This document shows positions 1 through 10,946 of a stretch of DNA of 64,000 bases, piece after piece. Both the position numbers and the translations under genes were made by a program. Source of the stretch: Sorex araneus. Its lineage: Eukaryota > Chordata > Mammalia > Eulipotyphla > Soricidae. Location: contig NC_073303.1 of NCBI RefSeq assembly GCF_027595985.1, forward strand, positions 94,179,591 through 94,243,590. Direction: 5' to 3'. The notes under the pieces are model-generated. The model was given only the letters and a program-made list of their open reading frames with translations. It searched no databases and was not told the DNA's origin. Every line of letters begins with the position of its first letter. Positions within the stretch are counted from its first letter, which is position 1.

Positions 1-395
1 CCAGTGCCTACATCAGACTGAGCAGAGAATGAAAACCCACAAGTTGCTCCACAACCGAATCCTCGTGGGAACTATTCAGGTCATGTCTTATCGGCTGCTA
101 AGCCTCCCCAGTCCCTTGCCCCACTTATTTTCTCCTCAGGTTTGTGAGGGACATGCAGGCTTTGGGGAACATGGTGGCCCAAGGGTTCTTTTGCAAGCTT
201 GGACTTATAGTTTAATTCTGCTCCTTATACTATGCCCTTGAATAAGGATCTGACTGTGTCTGAATCTTTAGTTTCCTTCTCTCTGAAAAGGGAAGAGGAA
301 GTAGAACCCAGCTGTTTAAGAGTACAGAGACTGTCTGGTGGAGAATTTGCAAACATGCTGGCCAATTTGAAGCACTTTCTTCCCCACTTTCCAAC
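1..395. other. unique sequence, nothing recognised
   Basis: No repeat family, splice-like exon or sustained frame is visible. The only frames are short and of ordinary composition. Confidence 0.5.
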
Positions 396-551
396 GTGTG
401 TGTGTGTGTGGCGGGGGGGGGGGGGTTGGTTCAGGCATCTGCACTCACACACACACACATACACTCATATTCATGCATATCCTTTTTATCCTACCTCCCA
501 GAATGTCCACACCTATACTCTAACATACACAGGCTTTTTCACACACTGTCA

Positions 552-582
<31 letters not shown>

Positions 583-610
583 TCTCTCATATGCATACAC
601 TCTCCCACAC
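396..610. repeat. GT/CA dinucleotide cluster
   Basis: A short TG tract running into a G-run (about 397-427) is followed by CA tracts at about 445-475 and 540-585. The His-Thr-rich and Cys-Val-rich frames here are translations of the dinucleotides, not protein genes. Confidence 0.9.
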
Positions 611-1438
611 AGACTTTTTTATACACCCACAGTACCACATTCATGCTAAGGAAGACATGGAAGTGCCTTATCTAAGAATATTGGAGTTGGGATATGTCAG
701 AGCCATGGTCAACTCTCTATTCCAGAGCCGAAGACCCATTCCCTGCGTTATGCCAACGTCTATATAGAGGAAGTTTCTAGTCTCCCAGGGAAGACAGAAG
801 CATTACATGGATGGCTGAAATCAGGGAGCAAAGTTATATTAAAAAGCTATGAAGATTCCCAAGAACAATCTCATATTGGAGAGAAAAGTTCCAAACTTCT
901 GGAAGAGATGGCACAAGAGTGAAGAGTGTTGATCTGAAGAGTGTTGGAAGGCCCATGTACATTGGGTTGGGCTTCAGGGGTGTTGGCAAAGCGAGATCTG
1001 GCCATCAGTGATGGCTTTAGAAAAAATGCACATGGAACTAAAACTGTTCTTTCTGGATTCCTCCCCATATCCCTTCTCCAAGTCCTTCTCCTGTATACTC
1101 ACTTATGGTGCCATAAAAGGTAGAATTAACATTTCTGAGGTTCTTCATGGCTAGCCCAACGGAGGATATAAGTAAAGATCATCTCAGAAAGGGGAGGAAT
1201 AGTAGGGGAGAGTCCAGATTACAATTCCATTCTCTCAGATTTTCAATCTGATATCTTTTCAATAAAAAGTCTTTGTGTGAATTAAAACAGAGTCTTGGGG
1301 AGGAATGGTCTAGCTTCCTTAATAAATACCCTGAAAGAGCACTAACTGTCTAGCAAACACATATTCTGTCTTCACCATGTTGCTCCTGTAAAGAACGGCT
1401 TGAGATAGTTCAGCTGCATTCTCCCTGTTGTTACTCCA
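611..1438. other. unique sequence, nothing recognised
   Basis: Ordinary AT-moderate DNA without recognisable repeats or exons. Confidence 0.4.
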
Positions 1439-1522
1439 TCAGGGAGTAGCTATGGTTATAACTATCCTCTATCTCACAGCAGGAAACGGACACACAGTTT
1501 AAGTGGCTTGTGCAAGAGCACA
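1439..1522 (+). mobile_element. MIR-like ancient SINE fragment
   Basis: The stretch reading like 'ACAGCAGGAAACGGACACA' then 'AAGTGGCTTGTGCAAG' resembles the MIR core (gradient of 'maintain a balance, compare with prior, check presence in the list'). It is old, diverged and has no visible target duplication. Confidence 0.5.
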
Positions 1523-1538
1523 TAGAAGAAACTTTTAT

Positions 1539-1781
1539 TTATTTTAAAAAATTTATTTATTTTTTAATTAGTGAGTCACAGTGAGGGTACAGTTACAGAT
1601 TCACACATTTTCGTGCTTGTTTTTCTCTCATGCAATGTTTGAGAGCCCATCCCTCCACCAGTGTCCATTCTCCACCACCAATGAACCCAGTATTCCTCCC
1701 ACCCCCCAATCCCATACCCCCACCCCACCCTGCCTCTGTGGCAGGGCATTCCAATTTGTTCTCTCTCTCTCTAGGAGAAAC
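1539..1781 (-). mobile_element. L1 3' end, 5'-truncated
   Basis: Minus-strand L1 3' UTR: the T-rich/TTAATT left end is the complement of the A tail, followed by the 'CATCCCTCCACCAGTG' segment that recurs in every L1 3' end of the window. AGAAACTTTTAT at 1527-1538 and 1966-1977 is a 12 bp target-site duplication around this L1 plus the nested SOR. Only about 240 bp of L1 is present, ending near the pyrimidine tract of the UTR. Confidence 0.85.
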
Positions 1782-1958
1782 CTTTTTTCTTAATGCTTTT
1801 TGGGTCACACCCGGCAATGCTCAGGGGTTACTCCTGGCTCTGCACTCAGGAATTACTCCTGGCAGTGCTCAGGGGGACCATATGGGATGCTGGGAATCGA
1901 ACCCGGGTCGGCCACATGCAAGTCAAACGCCCTACCCACTGTGCTATTGCTTCAGCCC
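1782..1958 (-). mobile_element. SOR SINE (tRNA-derived), young copy
   Basis: Full-length SINE in antisense: T-rich tail on the left, tRNA-like head on the right with the B-box complement (GGGTTCGATTCC in sense). It is flanked by CTCTAGGAGAAAC at 1769-1781 and 1959-1971. It landed in the 5' edge of the truncated L1, so it is younger than that L1. Confidence 0.93.
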
Positions 1959-1977
1959 CTCTAGGAGAAACTTTTAT

Positions 1978-2301
1978 ATTAGGTTTGAATCGGGGCAGCA
2001 GAGAAGGTAGCAGACTGCCCTGAGTAGAGTAGCACATAAGGTTGGCTAGACTCTGATGCACGAGGGCACATGTGGAGGCCAGAACCCCTCCTCAGCCCCC
2101 ACCTTCTGCTTTCTCACTCTACATTCTGGCATGGGGCTGCATGGAAAAAGGGGCCCCCTCACAAAACTCACGAGCCTCTAGGCCAAGCGTGGTGTCCTTC
2201 TAAGAATGACAGCCACTGACCACACCTCAGGTTTTGTGATATTCACACAATCAATCTGTCTTTTAACCATGACCTTCTCAAAGTCGACCAAGAGCACCGA
2301 T
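1978..2301. other. unique sequence, nothing recognised
   Basis: No repeat or exon signal seen. Confidence 0.4.
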
Positions 2302-2316
2302 AAAAATGCAAAGTGC

Positions 2317-2492
2317 TGGGGCTGGAGTGATAGCACAGCGGGTAGGTCGTTTGCCTTGCACTCGGCGGACCCGGGTTTGATTCCCAGTATCCCACATGCT
2401 CCCTAGAGTGTCTGCCAGGAGTAATTCCTGAGTGCATGAGCCAGGAGTAACCCCTGTCCATTGTCGGGTGTGACCCAAAATAACAAAGAAAA
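2317..2492 (+). mobile_element. SOR SINE, young copy
   Basis: Sense copy beginning GGGGCTGGAGTGATAGCAC, with an A-box-like TAGCACAGCGG, a B box GGTTTGATTCC (one base off consensus), and an A-rich tail after GTGTGACCCAAAA. The 15 bp duplication AAAAATGCAAAGTGC flanks it at 2302-2316 and 2493-2507. Confidence 0.95.
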
Positions 2493-2789
2493 AAAAATGC
2501 AAAGTGCATGATGGCTGTCAGAGAGTGTCTCCGCTACTGTGGGAAAAGACATGTAAACATCTCGGCCTAGGACTGGGTCTGCAATGTGCCTCGGGGCACT
2601 CTTGGCAGGCCCAACCCTGCACAAGCGTCCACACCGTCCTTTTCTCCCAAGAGAATTGCTTCTAAGAATCCAGCAGCCTGAAATGCTCACAAGCCTCTGC
2701 CAAGATTCTCTGTGGAAGCATTGTATATAAGAGCAGAAAATCAGAAACCACCGCACAGGGCATGAAGAAGAGATTGGTGAGATCAGTAA

Positions 2790-3973
2790 TCACTTGTATC
2801 ACTTGTCATCCCATTGATCTTCTATTTGCTCAAGCAGACACCAGTAACGTCTCCATTCATCCCTGTGCTAGTGTAGCCCAGTGGTATCTGCTCGCTCCAG
2901 GAATACCAAGAGCCTCAAACCATTCATTCAGGGTTTTGACAAAGAAGTCTGGCCATCTTGTTGGTGGGCGGCTGCACGGTCTTATGACGTCTGGTGGAAT
3001 CCAGTCAGTAATAGCTCTAGTCCAGCAGTCATCTCTAAATGGCATTACGTGACCGGCCCATCTGATTTTTGATGCCTTGGCAAACGAGACAGTGTCCCTG
3101 ATTCTTGATCGTTGACAAAGGTCTGAACTCCGGATTCCTTCACTCACTTGAGTGAAATGTGATATTCCAAACATGGCTCTTTTGATTCCTCTTTGAGACA
3201 CCCTAATAGCATTCTCGTCCAGTTTCGCAGGGCCCAGGTCTCTGAAGTGTATATTAGTGCAGGAATAAAGGTGAAATCGAAAAGATGTGCCTGGAGCCGG
3301 AGGTTCTTCATCCTCTTAACAACTTCTTCAATGCTGCTCTTTTCCTTCTGCGCAGTTCTGGTGCCACATCGTTCCTCACGTTGAGTTCTTGACCCAGGTA
3401 CACATAGCTGCTGCATTTGGAGATGTTCATTCCATTGAGAGCAAATCGAACGTCAGGGACTAGTTCGTTTTCATGAACATTGTCTTGGTGAGATTCAGTT
3501 GCAATCCGACCCTTTCACACTCACAGTCGAAGTCAGTCAGCATTTGTGCTGCTCGGCTAATGTTTGGTGTTAGTAGAATGATGTTAGCAGCGAAGCGTAG
3601 GTGGTGTAGTTGCCAACTGCCTATGTTCACTCCCATTCCTTCCCATTCCAGTCTTTGGATGATGTTTTCGAGAGTGGCACTGAAAAGTTTTGGTGAAGTG
3701 GTATCACCCTGCCGAACTCCTCTCTTTATTTTGATGATCACTTCCTTGTAGAACGGTGAGATCCTGGTGGTGAATTCTTAAAACAGCTCGCAGAGGATTT
3801 TGATGTACGGAATTTGAATGCCTTGTTTGGCTAGGACTTCAATGACTGTTTCAGTCTCAACAGAATCAAAGGCCTTCTTTAAATCGATGAACATTACACA
3901 GAGCGGCATCTTGAACTCTCGCGAAACTTCAACGTGCTTGGTCACTGTGTGGGTATGGTCGATCGTGCTGATC
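2790..3973 (-). mobile_element. RTE-clade LINE, 5'-truncated (RTE1_Sar-like)
   Basis: A 1,184 bp minus-strand non-LTR retrotransposon fragment bounded by an 11 bp target duplication with one mismatch (GAGATCAGTAA 2779-2789, GAGATCAGCAA 3974-3984). It ends, in sense, with a short ACAAGTGAT-type repeat tail rather than poly(A), as is usual in RTE elements. Conceptual translation in shifting frames gives RT motifs A and B, a decayed motif C and the C-terminal region with the RWAGHV and GRPPTRW-type signatures of this clade. From memory, this version of the RTE protein is closest to nematode elements, and a horizontal transfer between nematodes and the common shrew has been published. That attribution needs a search to confirm. 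Confidence 0.9.
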
Positions 3974-3984
3974 GAGATCAGCAA
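2857..3984 (-). pseudogene. RTE reverse-transcriptase ORF remnant, frameshifted
   Basis: Four overlapping or adjacent minus-strand frames carry consecutive parts of the RTE polyprotein. Motif A (FIDLKKAFDSV) lies at about 3859-3891. The RQGDT block of motif B is at about 3700-3714. Motif C is at 3583-3594 and reads FAAN where active enzymes have FADD, so both catalytic aspartates of this motif are lost. The downstream part continues through TSETWALR (about 3235) and ISHFTQ to RWAGHVM (about 3060) and PPTRW (about 2950). Stops and frameshifts separate the blocks, so it cannot make a working enzyme. The endonuclease domain and N-terminal half are missing through 5' truncation. The first few residues of the frame starting at 3984 lie in the flanking duplication. 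Confidence 0.88.
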
Positions 3985-4265
3985 ATACCAGGTTCAAACC
4001 TGGACATTGAACAGACCTTAAGGTGAAGGAGAATTGGCTTGAAATAACAAGGACAGATCTCCTAACACACAGGAAATTCCATTCACTGAGAGACTGTCCT
4101 GGTAAATAATATTTTGATGTGGGTTTATATATTTAATCACTATGCTGAAGTCTGCAGAGAGCAGTTTAGACTGCACAGGGGCAAACCTAGGCTCTTGCGT
4201 TAGCCAGCAAGCATAGGAGTGAACAGAGCTACTTCTTAGATCCAGAGCCAAGACCCTTGTGTTTG
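3985..4265. other. unique sequence, nothing recognised
   Basis: Short interval between the RTE copy and the TTTC array, with no recognised element. Confidence 0.4.
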
Positions 4266-4269
4266 AGCT

Positions 4270-4696
<427 letters not shown>

Positions 4697-4803
4697 CAGG
4701 GGGTGGGGCATGGGGTCATACTCTACAATACTCAGAGGGATCAAACTTCATTGTCTGCTTGCAAGGCAAGTGCCTTCACCCTGACACTGTCTCTCTGGCT
4801 GAC
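4697..4803 (-). mobile_element. old SOR-related SINE
   Basis: Diverged antisense copy containing CTTGCAAGGCAAGTGCCTT and the right-hand TCTCTCTGGC that matches the SINE head. Its 3' tail is on the left, in the TTTC array. Confidence 0.65.
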
Positions 4804-4829
4804 CCTAATTCCTTTATCTGCCTATTCTT

Positions 4830-4975
4830 TCCTGTGTGGCCTGGAGCCAGTAACTTGACCTTGGATGTGCCTTTTTTCCCCATGTAAAGAATGGGCACAC
4901 AAGCAGTCAGTTCCAGGGGGATTGTAGTAAAGATTCAATAGCTAATAAACAGTGCTTGACATGTTCTCTGCAGGC
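4830..4975 (+). mobile_element. MIR-like ancient SINE
   Basis: Contains an AACTTGACCTTGGATGTGCC to CATGTAAAGAATGGG to AAAGATTCAATAGC progression that matches the MIR layout. Strongly diverged. Confidence 0.55.
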
Positions 4976-5107
4976 ATCAAAGAAGGGAGCTCCCTTAAAT
5001 TGCTGGCTATTCTCTGGGCATCTTTGAAATTCATTTATTATTTCAAATTATTAAATGATTTGGGATGGGGGGAGTACAAATTTACTGTTACGTCAGGAAA
5101 ATAAATG

Positions 5108-5290
5108 CTTGTTCTCAAAAGAAGCCGTTCAAAGCCAGAGAGACGGGAGAGAAGTAAAGGCACTTGCTTTGCATATAGTCAACCCCCGTTTGGTCCTTGG
5201 CACCACACATGGTGCCAAGTACTGACAGGAGTGACCTGTGAAAACAGAACCAGGTATAAGCCCTGAACATTATCACCAGGTATTTCCCAC
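5108..5290 (+). mobile_element. old SOR-related SINE
   Basis: Sense copy with GCACTTGCTTTGCATAT, a degenerate B-box region (CCGTTTGGTCCTTGGCACC) and GACAGGAGTGACCTG. Heavily mutated, no clear duplication. Confidence 0.6.
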
Positions 5291-5514
5291 ACTTCCCGCT
5301 AGAAAAGGGCTTGCCAAAGGAGAGGGAAAGATGTCGATCTACTCAATGAGAGTGGATGGACTCAGGACCCAGGCACAAGGGTCCTCACTGTCTCCAGGCT
5401 CCGTCCCTGCCGCTGTTGCTCTTCTTACCTACTCTGGAGTTGTTCCTTTACAGATCAGCCTCCCGGCAGCCCCACAAACTTTTCAAAGGCAAAACTGCAT
5501 CTGACTGCTATCTC

Positions 5515-5590
5515 TGCATCTCTAGGACTGGTTCAGGACTTGGCACACAAGAGGTGCCTAACGAGGGCTGGCTGAATGTTTGAACTTGAA
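5515..5590 (+). mobile_element. L2-like 3' end
   Basis: TTGGCACACAAGAGGTGCCT followed by GCTGGCTGAATG matches the 'tag-your-last-segment' of L2 3' ends (GCCTGGCACATAGTAGG...TGAATGAATG type). Confidence 0.5.
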
Positions 5591-6003
5591 TTCATTACCC
5601 AAGAGCTTAGAGAAGGAAGTCCCTTCTCCAGTCTTACAGTAAACATGCTTCCTTCTGACCCCTCAGGAATGCTCTTGGCTCTGGTTCCCCAAGCTGGCCC
5701 TGAAAATGAACACTGTCTTAATGACACAATGAAACAATGTATTCTGCACTCAGCGTCCTGGCAGCTGACCCTCAGAGCTGCTGTGTGCTCGGCCATCTGC
5801 AGCCGCAGAGATTTCCAGGGGGACAGGGCCTTCGGGCCCAGAACAACAACCGCAGGGCTTCCTGGGGCCTGCGCCATGTAGCCACCTGGAAATGATGGAC
5901 CCACTTTGCAAAGAAACAGGAAGTTTTCATCTACACATGTGCATAAGTGCATGCAGGCATACACATCCACAACTCCCTGCCCCTAAAAGAACAGCAATAA
6001 AAT
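5591..6003. other. unique sequence, nothing recognised
   Basis: Two overlapping opposite-strand frames of 101 and 145 codons are open here, but neither has splice-like boundaries or a family signature. Confidence 0.4.
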
Positions 6004-6130
6004 TGATGGCATTGGGGAAATAGCCCAAATGGCAGAATATATACAAGGGAAAGGCCCAGAACTCAGTCTCCAATATCATATGCAACCTGCTGCTCCCTGA
6101 GAACCAAGAAATATGACCTCTCAAAAAAAA
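6004..6130 (+). mobile_element. old SOR-related SINE
   Basis: GGGGAAATAGCCCAAATGGC ... CCCAGAACTCAGTCTCC ... CTGCTCCCTGAG keeps the order of the SINE head and body with many substitutions, ending at an A-run near 6124. Confidence 0.5.
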
Positions 6131-6917
6131 ATTATGTACTATAAAGATGAAAGGGAACCAAAGGGAATTTAGGTATACCCGCACTTTAGAGAGATAGAGA
6201 CTCTGAGACAAGTCCTCCGTATTAAAAATAAACAATGAAACTAGCTGTTGCCATGCACAGCTGGCACTTTGCTGGAGTGTACAGGAAGTGAGGGGGTAGG
6301 GAGGACTGGACAGCTCCACCCCCCAGAAGCAGTCAACTCCTGCTACCGTCCCTGAAGTAAGCTCCCTGAAGTGATGGCAGCTTGACCTTGTTCCACTGGA
6401 CAGCGGGAGTTTAATTTGAAAAGTATTGGTTGTTTTAATTGCCGTGGAGGAGGAGCACCAAAAAAAAAAAAAGACCCCAAAACCAAGACAAAGCAAAAAC
6501 CTTCAGAATTGCTTCGACATGGATCTCAGAAAGCCTGTGCATGAGTTATCATTGGCTAACATTCCTCCCTCTTTCACTGAGGAGTAAGCTGAGGGACTAC
6601 AGTTTGTCCAGAATCCCTGGGAGTTGGCGAGTGGTCCTGAGTTGTGGACTCTAGTTGTACAGGCCAGCTTCTTTCTTCAGCTCTGCCCTTATGGCCAGAG
6701 GCCTTTAGACCTTAGAGGCAGGATCTCTTTCGAGTAGGAACCAGCCTCTTTATCTTCTGTCTGACTCCAAATTCCCCCTTCCCAGGAGCCCACTGTGATA
6801 GGAAATGCCCAGAACAGAGCATCAGGAGGTGAATGCCACTGGCTGGGGGCTGGGTAGTGGGCAGAGCAGAGCAGAGGGAATGGGGTCCAGGCTGATAGGG
6901 AGATGCTGAAGCAAAGG
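6131..6917. other. unique sequence, nothing recognised
   Basis: No repeat or exon recognised. The frame of 189 codons on the minus strand (5927-6496) crosses an old SINE and is not credible as a gene. Confidence 0.4.
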
Positions 6918-7028
6918 AGGAGGAGGAGGAGGAGGAGGAGGAAGAGGAGGAGGAGGAGGAGGAGGAGGAGGAGGAGGAGGAGGAGGAGGAGGAGGAGGAG
7001 GAGGAGGAGGAGGAGGAGGAGGAGGAGG
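6918..7028. repeat. GGA trinucleotide array, about 110 bp
   Basis: About 36 GGA units with one GAA-like interruption near 6940. The polypurine strand can form triplex or G-quadruplex structures. Arg, Ser and Leu/Pro frames over it are artefacts. Confidence 0.97.
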
Positions 7029-7590
7029 CGGCCATGTAGGGTGGGAGCGGGAGGGCTGACGGCAGCTCTCAGGCGGGACCCGTGGCATGTCGGTGCTAGC
7101 TCTCCCTTCCCCAGCAGAGTGAGTGTGGACAAAGGACACTGCCAAGGGCAGCATGCTGGGCCTGAGGCTCTGGGCTTGGCTGCACTATGGCAAAACGGAA
7201 CAGCACCTTGCAAAGGACCACAAAGATGCAAATATAGGATAACACGCAAGACTGTGGGCAAGGCCAGGCCAGGTGACGGCAATGAAGACCCCCAGGCCTG
7301 CAGGCGTGCAGTCAGTGAGGATGTCCTGATGGGCCACGCTCGCCTCTCGCAGGAGAGCAGACACTGCTGGGCACTTGGGGTTGTTGAATCAGCTACCGGT
7401 CAGTTTAAGTGGGAATCACCTCTTTTATACTAAGATGGTACAGACGGGCTAGAGTTAGTGCTGGGGATAGATTTGCTCAGAAATATCAGTCCAGACCCAA
7501 CAAACTCAGCCCTCCAAGGCACAGAGAAGAAGTAAAGGAGTTGGGGGAGGAGAAGCGTGAGGGAAGGAGGCACACAGGCCCAGGGAACAA
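7029..7590. other. unique sequence, nothing recognised
   Basis: GC-moderate sequence with a few CpGs near 7030-7090. No exon or family recognised. Confidence 0.4.
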
Positions 7591-7609
7591 GACTACCAAC
7601 TCAGCTTCT

Positions 7610-7680
7610 CTTTCAAGGAGCTGTGTGACTTTGAGAAAATCACCTAACCTCTCTGAAACCTGGAATTCACAACCATCACT
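7610..7680 (+). mobile_element. MIR fragment
   Basis: GCTGTGTGACTTTGAGAAAA followed by CACCTAACCTCTCTGAAACC is the well-known MIR core with few changes. Confidence 0.75.
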
Positions 7681-7695
7681 GGAAAACACCATCTT

Positions 7696-8512
7696 AAAAA
7701 AAATTTTTTTTAATTCATCATGAGATACAGTAGCAAAAATTTCATGTTTGAACTTCGATCATAAGATCATCCAACACCCATCCCTTCACCAGTGCACATT
7801 TTCCACCACCAAAATCCCCAGTATCCAACACCCCCCCCTTTCCATACTCTCCCTGCTTGTGTGGCAGACAATTTGCAAGGTATCCTTTCTCTACTTTAGT
7901 TACCTTCGATATTTTGAGACCAGTCCTACCTCCCCTCATATCTATCGAAAACACAATTGCCAGACAATGTGTTTTGTATTGCTTGTTATGGATATAATAT
8001 AATGTCTCACAGTCATGAGAGCCACCACGCGCTCTAGGAATGCTAAGATTTTAATAATTAGGGTCTGAAGAAATTGCTGCCGCAGGGTGCTCGTGTCCGA
8101 GATTCCTGTGTGTGGATCGTGGCCACGTGAGACCTGGTGTTTCTCACTGGCTTCTAGAAAATGGCGCCTGCTGGCACTCTTACAGGGCAGGCGGTGGGAC
8201 GGCACCTGCCCCCGTCTGGAGTGGCCCAGCAGAGACGGCTTATTGCAAAGTCCATGCCATCTCTACCGCAAGTTGCCCGGGTCCGAGATTTCCGTGTGTG
8301 TGTGCCTCTGGATCGTGGCCACATGGGAGCTTAAGTAGACAGTGGGTGGCTGTGGCATCATCTCTGCGTCCCATCAGGGCAAGGGGAAGGCCAGCACACT
8401 CCTCACCTGTCCCTCGAGACTTGGGATTTACCACCACCACCTCGGCTTGTACCTGGTGCTTCTTGCTGGCTTCTAGAAAATGGCGACGCTGGAGCTCTCA
8501 GAGGGCAGGCGT
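7696..8512 (-). mobile_element. composite retroposon: repeated 5' module fused to L1-type 3' end
   Basis: An 817 bp minus-strand insertion flanked by GGAAAACACCATCTT (7681-7695) and GGAAACACCATCTT (8513-8526), a target duplication with one A fewer on the right. In sense, the 5' part (8512 to about 8040) carries two related units. Each has a GCCATTTTCTAGAAGCCAG motif, a CACCAGGT stretch, GGCCACGATCCA and CTCGGAC. The 3' part (about 8000 to 7696) has the L1 3' UTR hallmarks GGATGGGTGTTGGATGATC and CTCATGATGAATT before an A/T tail. No ORF1 or ORF2 sequence is seen between them. The CCATTTT motif fits a YY1 site, as in L1 5' UTRs. It could be an internally deleted L1 with a monomer-type 5' UTR, or a separate non-autonomous family using L1. 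Confidence 0.7.
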
Positions 8513-8526
8513 GGAAACACCATCTT

Positions 8527-9753
8527 GAGGCAGAGAGTTGCCAACACGAGGAAGGCAGATGCCTACTGAGTGCATCATCTGCGCAAGTTTTAAGGTGGTC
8601 CCAGCTCTGCTGCTTATTTACTTCATGGGTGTCCTTGGCCCAGACTCATTTCTCCTGCCCGAATTCATGTTACTATCCCAGTAATATTTCCCAAGTGACA
8701 GTCTTTGGCATGTAACAAGATTTTGTGCGACAATGCAAGTACATTTTTATAACATGTATACTACCTCATATATATTTTTTAACTTAATGGATTCCTTTAT
8801 GAAACTGAGATGTAAGAAATTAAAGAAGATCTATCGCTGCTATAAGCAGAGACGCTATTCCAATGCTCATAAATGGAACTCATTTTATAAACAAACACTG
8901 TCACCAGCAAAGGCAATATTAACTTCTGGCTAGAAACAGATGCCCCGGGGCTGGTGTGCTCTTGGCGCCTACTTTCTCTGTGCAAAGGAAAGAAGGAGTG
9001 TCAGAGAAGCAGGTGTGCCAGTCCCAGATTGAATCTTTGTCCTTGGTGCACCCCAAGGAACTTAGGATATTATCTTGAGAACCTATTTTATGCTCTGTGA
9101 TTTGATCTTAACGCTTTGAACCTGTGACTCAGAAAACTGTCTTGGGAAACCCCTACTCCACCTCCATGAGATCCATACTCTGGCTTACATACTCGGGTCT
9201 TGTTGGTTCTGCACTCTGACATGGTCAATGTACTTGGAAGGGGGTGTGGGAGAGTGGAAGATAGAATGTAAAAAAAATACATGTGCTTCAGAAGGCCTGC
9301 TGTGGAGAGAAGTTGAGGCAGAAGCCAACAAGAGCATAGCCTCTTCGTAGGACTACAAGAGCAGAGAATTTTCTCTCTGCAGAGACCCCAGTATGAGCAG
9401 GGCCTGTGCCCATACGAGCTGGCCCAGTTGGCCATTGATGCTCAGGTCGAGGGGGGCAGGCAGTGATTGAGTGTCAGAAGAAAGTGGTTCTGTGGGGTCT
9501 TGGGAGGGCAATGGAGTCTTCAGACCTGAGGAGCATTTGTGGGAAGGATATGTGATGACAGCCTATGGAAGCAAGGGGGGAGAAAGAAGGTAGGATGTGT
9601 GAACCACAAGAGGAACATACTCAGTATGGAGATGAAAACATGGACCTTAGTGGCACTGTTACCCCAGTCACTAATACAGTCAGTCAACAGGAGCAAATGT
9701 GTCATAGACAATAAAGCTCTGAGAGCCACGAAATCAACTTAGCTACATCTGAA
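8527..9753. other. unique sequence, nothing recognised
   Basis: About 1.2 kb without a recognised repeat. AT-rich around 8700-8900. Confidence 0.4.
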
Positions 9754-9821
9754 TTTTTTCAGATAGTTTTAGGGACTTTCACATAGGTTTTTTCAGACAG
9801 TTTTAGGGACTTTCACATAGA
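9754..9821. repeat. 34 bp tandem duplication
   Basis: Two adjacent copies (9754-9787, 9788-9821), each starting TTTTTTCAGA and ending CTTTCACATAG, differ at only about two positions. Confidence 0.93.
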
Positions 9822-9837
9822 TCACAAAAAAACAAAT

Positions 9838-10010
9838 TGAGGTAATAAAATCTCTATCCTGTCTGGGCACCGTGCTAATTATTTTATAGGCATTATTTCA
9901 TATTATCTCCATCTCGGCTGTGATATCTTTACTATTATCTTTACAGAGACCAGAGTGAGTGATTTACCTGTATCACACACACTATCTAGGAGCCAGGAAG
10001 GGACTTCAGA
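9838..10010 (+). mobile_element. MIR-like ancient SINE
   Basis: GGCATTATTTCATATTATCT, ACTATTATCTTTACAGAGAC and GAGTGATTTACCTGTATCAC follow the order of MIR (low-copy 'ATTATCCCCATTTTACAGA' region then the 'AACTTGCCCAAGGTCAC' region). Confidence 0.65.
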
Positions 10011-10524
10011 AATCTGACTTGTCAGATTCACAGTGACCGGACAGGAGCAGAACAGGAACAGCCATTCCTGGAAGGACAGACTCATGTGACCCAAAAAAGA
10101 TAAGACAGAAGAAAGGTGGACAGTTAGCACAGAAAAGCCTGGGATTCAAAAATTAACAGAGCGTCTGGACTTTGGAATGAACCAAAGTGAGGCCCAAAGG
10201 ATTGCCTGCCTGCAGGGCTGAGCTGCCCTGTCTTAAAAATGGATCTCTGGTCCAGCCTGTGGAAAGTGTGGGACTATCACCATTGATAATTACCCTGTAT
10301 TCACATCCCCAGGACACTATCCACATGGGAACTTAAGCTCTACCAGAGGTCTGGATTCCTAGTTCTCACTTTATTGATTGTCAACAGAAGACCAGAACCA
10401 TGAAACTAATTCCCTAAAGCCCCCCACCACTGCAAGACTGGGCAGGAGTTGAGCTCAAACTGGTACCAGCTAAGAGAGCTTGGTACTGTGCATTCTGTGA
10501 ACCTGAGCAGTACTCTAGTGGGTA
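10011..10524. other. unique sequence, nothing recognised
   Basis: No repeat or exon recognised. Confidence 0.4.
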
Positions 10525-10946
10525 ATCAGGGAGGAAAGGAGGAAGGGAAGAAGGGAGGGAGGGAGGGAGGGAGGGAGGGAGGGAGGGAGGAAGGAAGGAA
10601 GGAAGGGAGGGAGGGAGTGAGGGAGGGAGGGAGGGAGGGAGGGAGGGAGGGAGGGAGGGAGGGAGGAAGGGAGGGAAGGAGAGAGGGAGGGAAGGAGGGA
10701 GGAAGGAAGGGAGGAAGGAAGGAGGGGAGGGAAGGAGGAAGGAAGGAAGGAAGGAAGGAAGGAAGGAAGGAAGGGAGGGAGGGAAGGAGGAAGGAAGGAA
10801 GGAAGGAAGGAAGGAAGGAAGGAAGGAAGGAAGGAAGGAAGGAAGGAAGGAAGGAAGGAAGGAAGGAAGGAAGGGAGGAAGGAAGGGAGGAAGGGAGGGA
10901 GGGAGGGAGGGAGGGAGGGAGGGAGGGAGGGAGGGAGGGAGGGAGG
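10525..10946. repeat. GGAA/GGGA tetranucleotide array, about 420 bp
   Basis: Alternating blocks of GGGA and GGAA units, with pure GGAA from about 10738-10870 and pure GGGA at both ends. Gly-Arg-Glu and Ser/Pro/Leu frames are repeat translations. Confidence 0.97.

Noticed and set aside
2302-2507. A- and B-box-containing sequence that could be called a tRNA gene
   Set aside because: It is a SINE: target duplication, body and A-rich tail are present and the cloverleaf is not preserved. The same holds for every SOR copy.
5533-5970. 145-codon minus-strand frame overlapping a 101-codon plus-strand frame
   Set aside because: Both strands open by chance. No motif or exon boundary.
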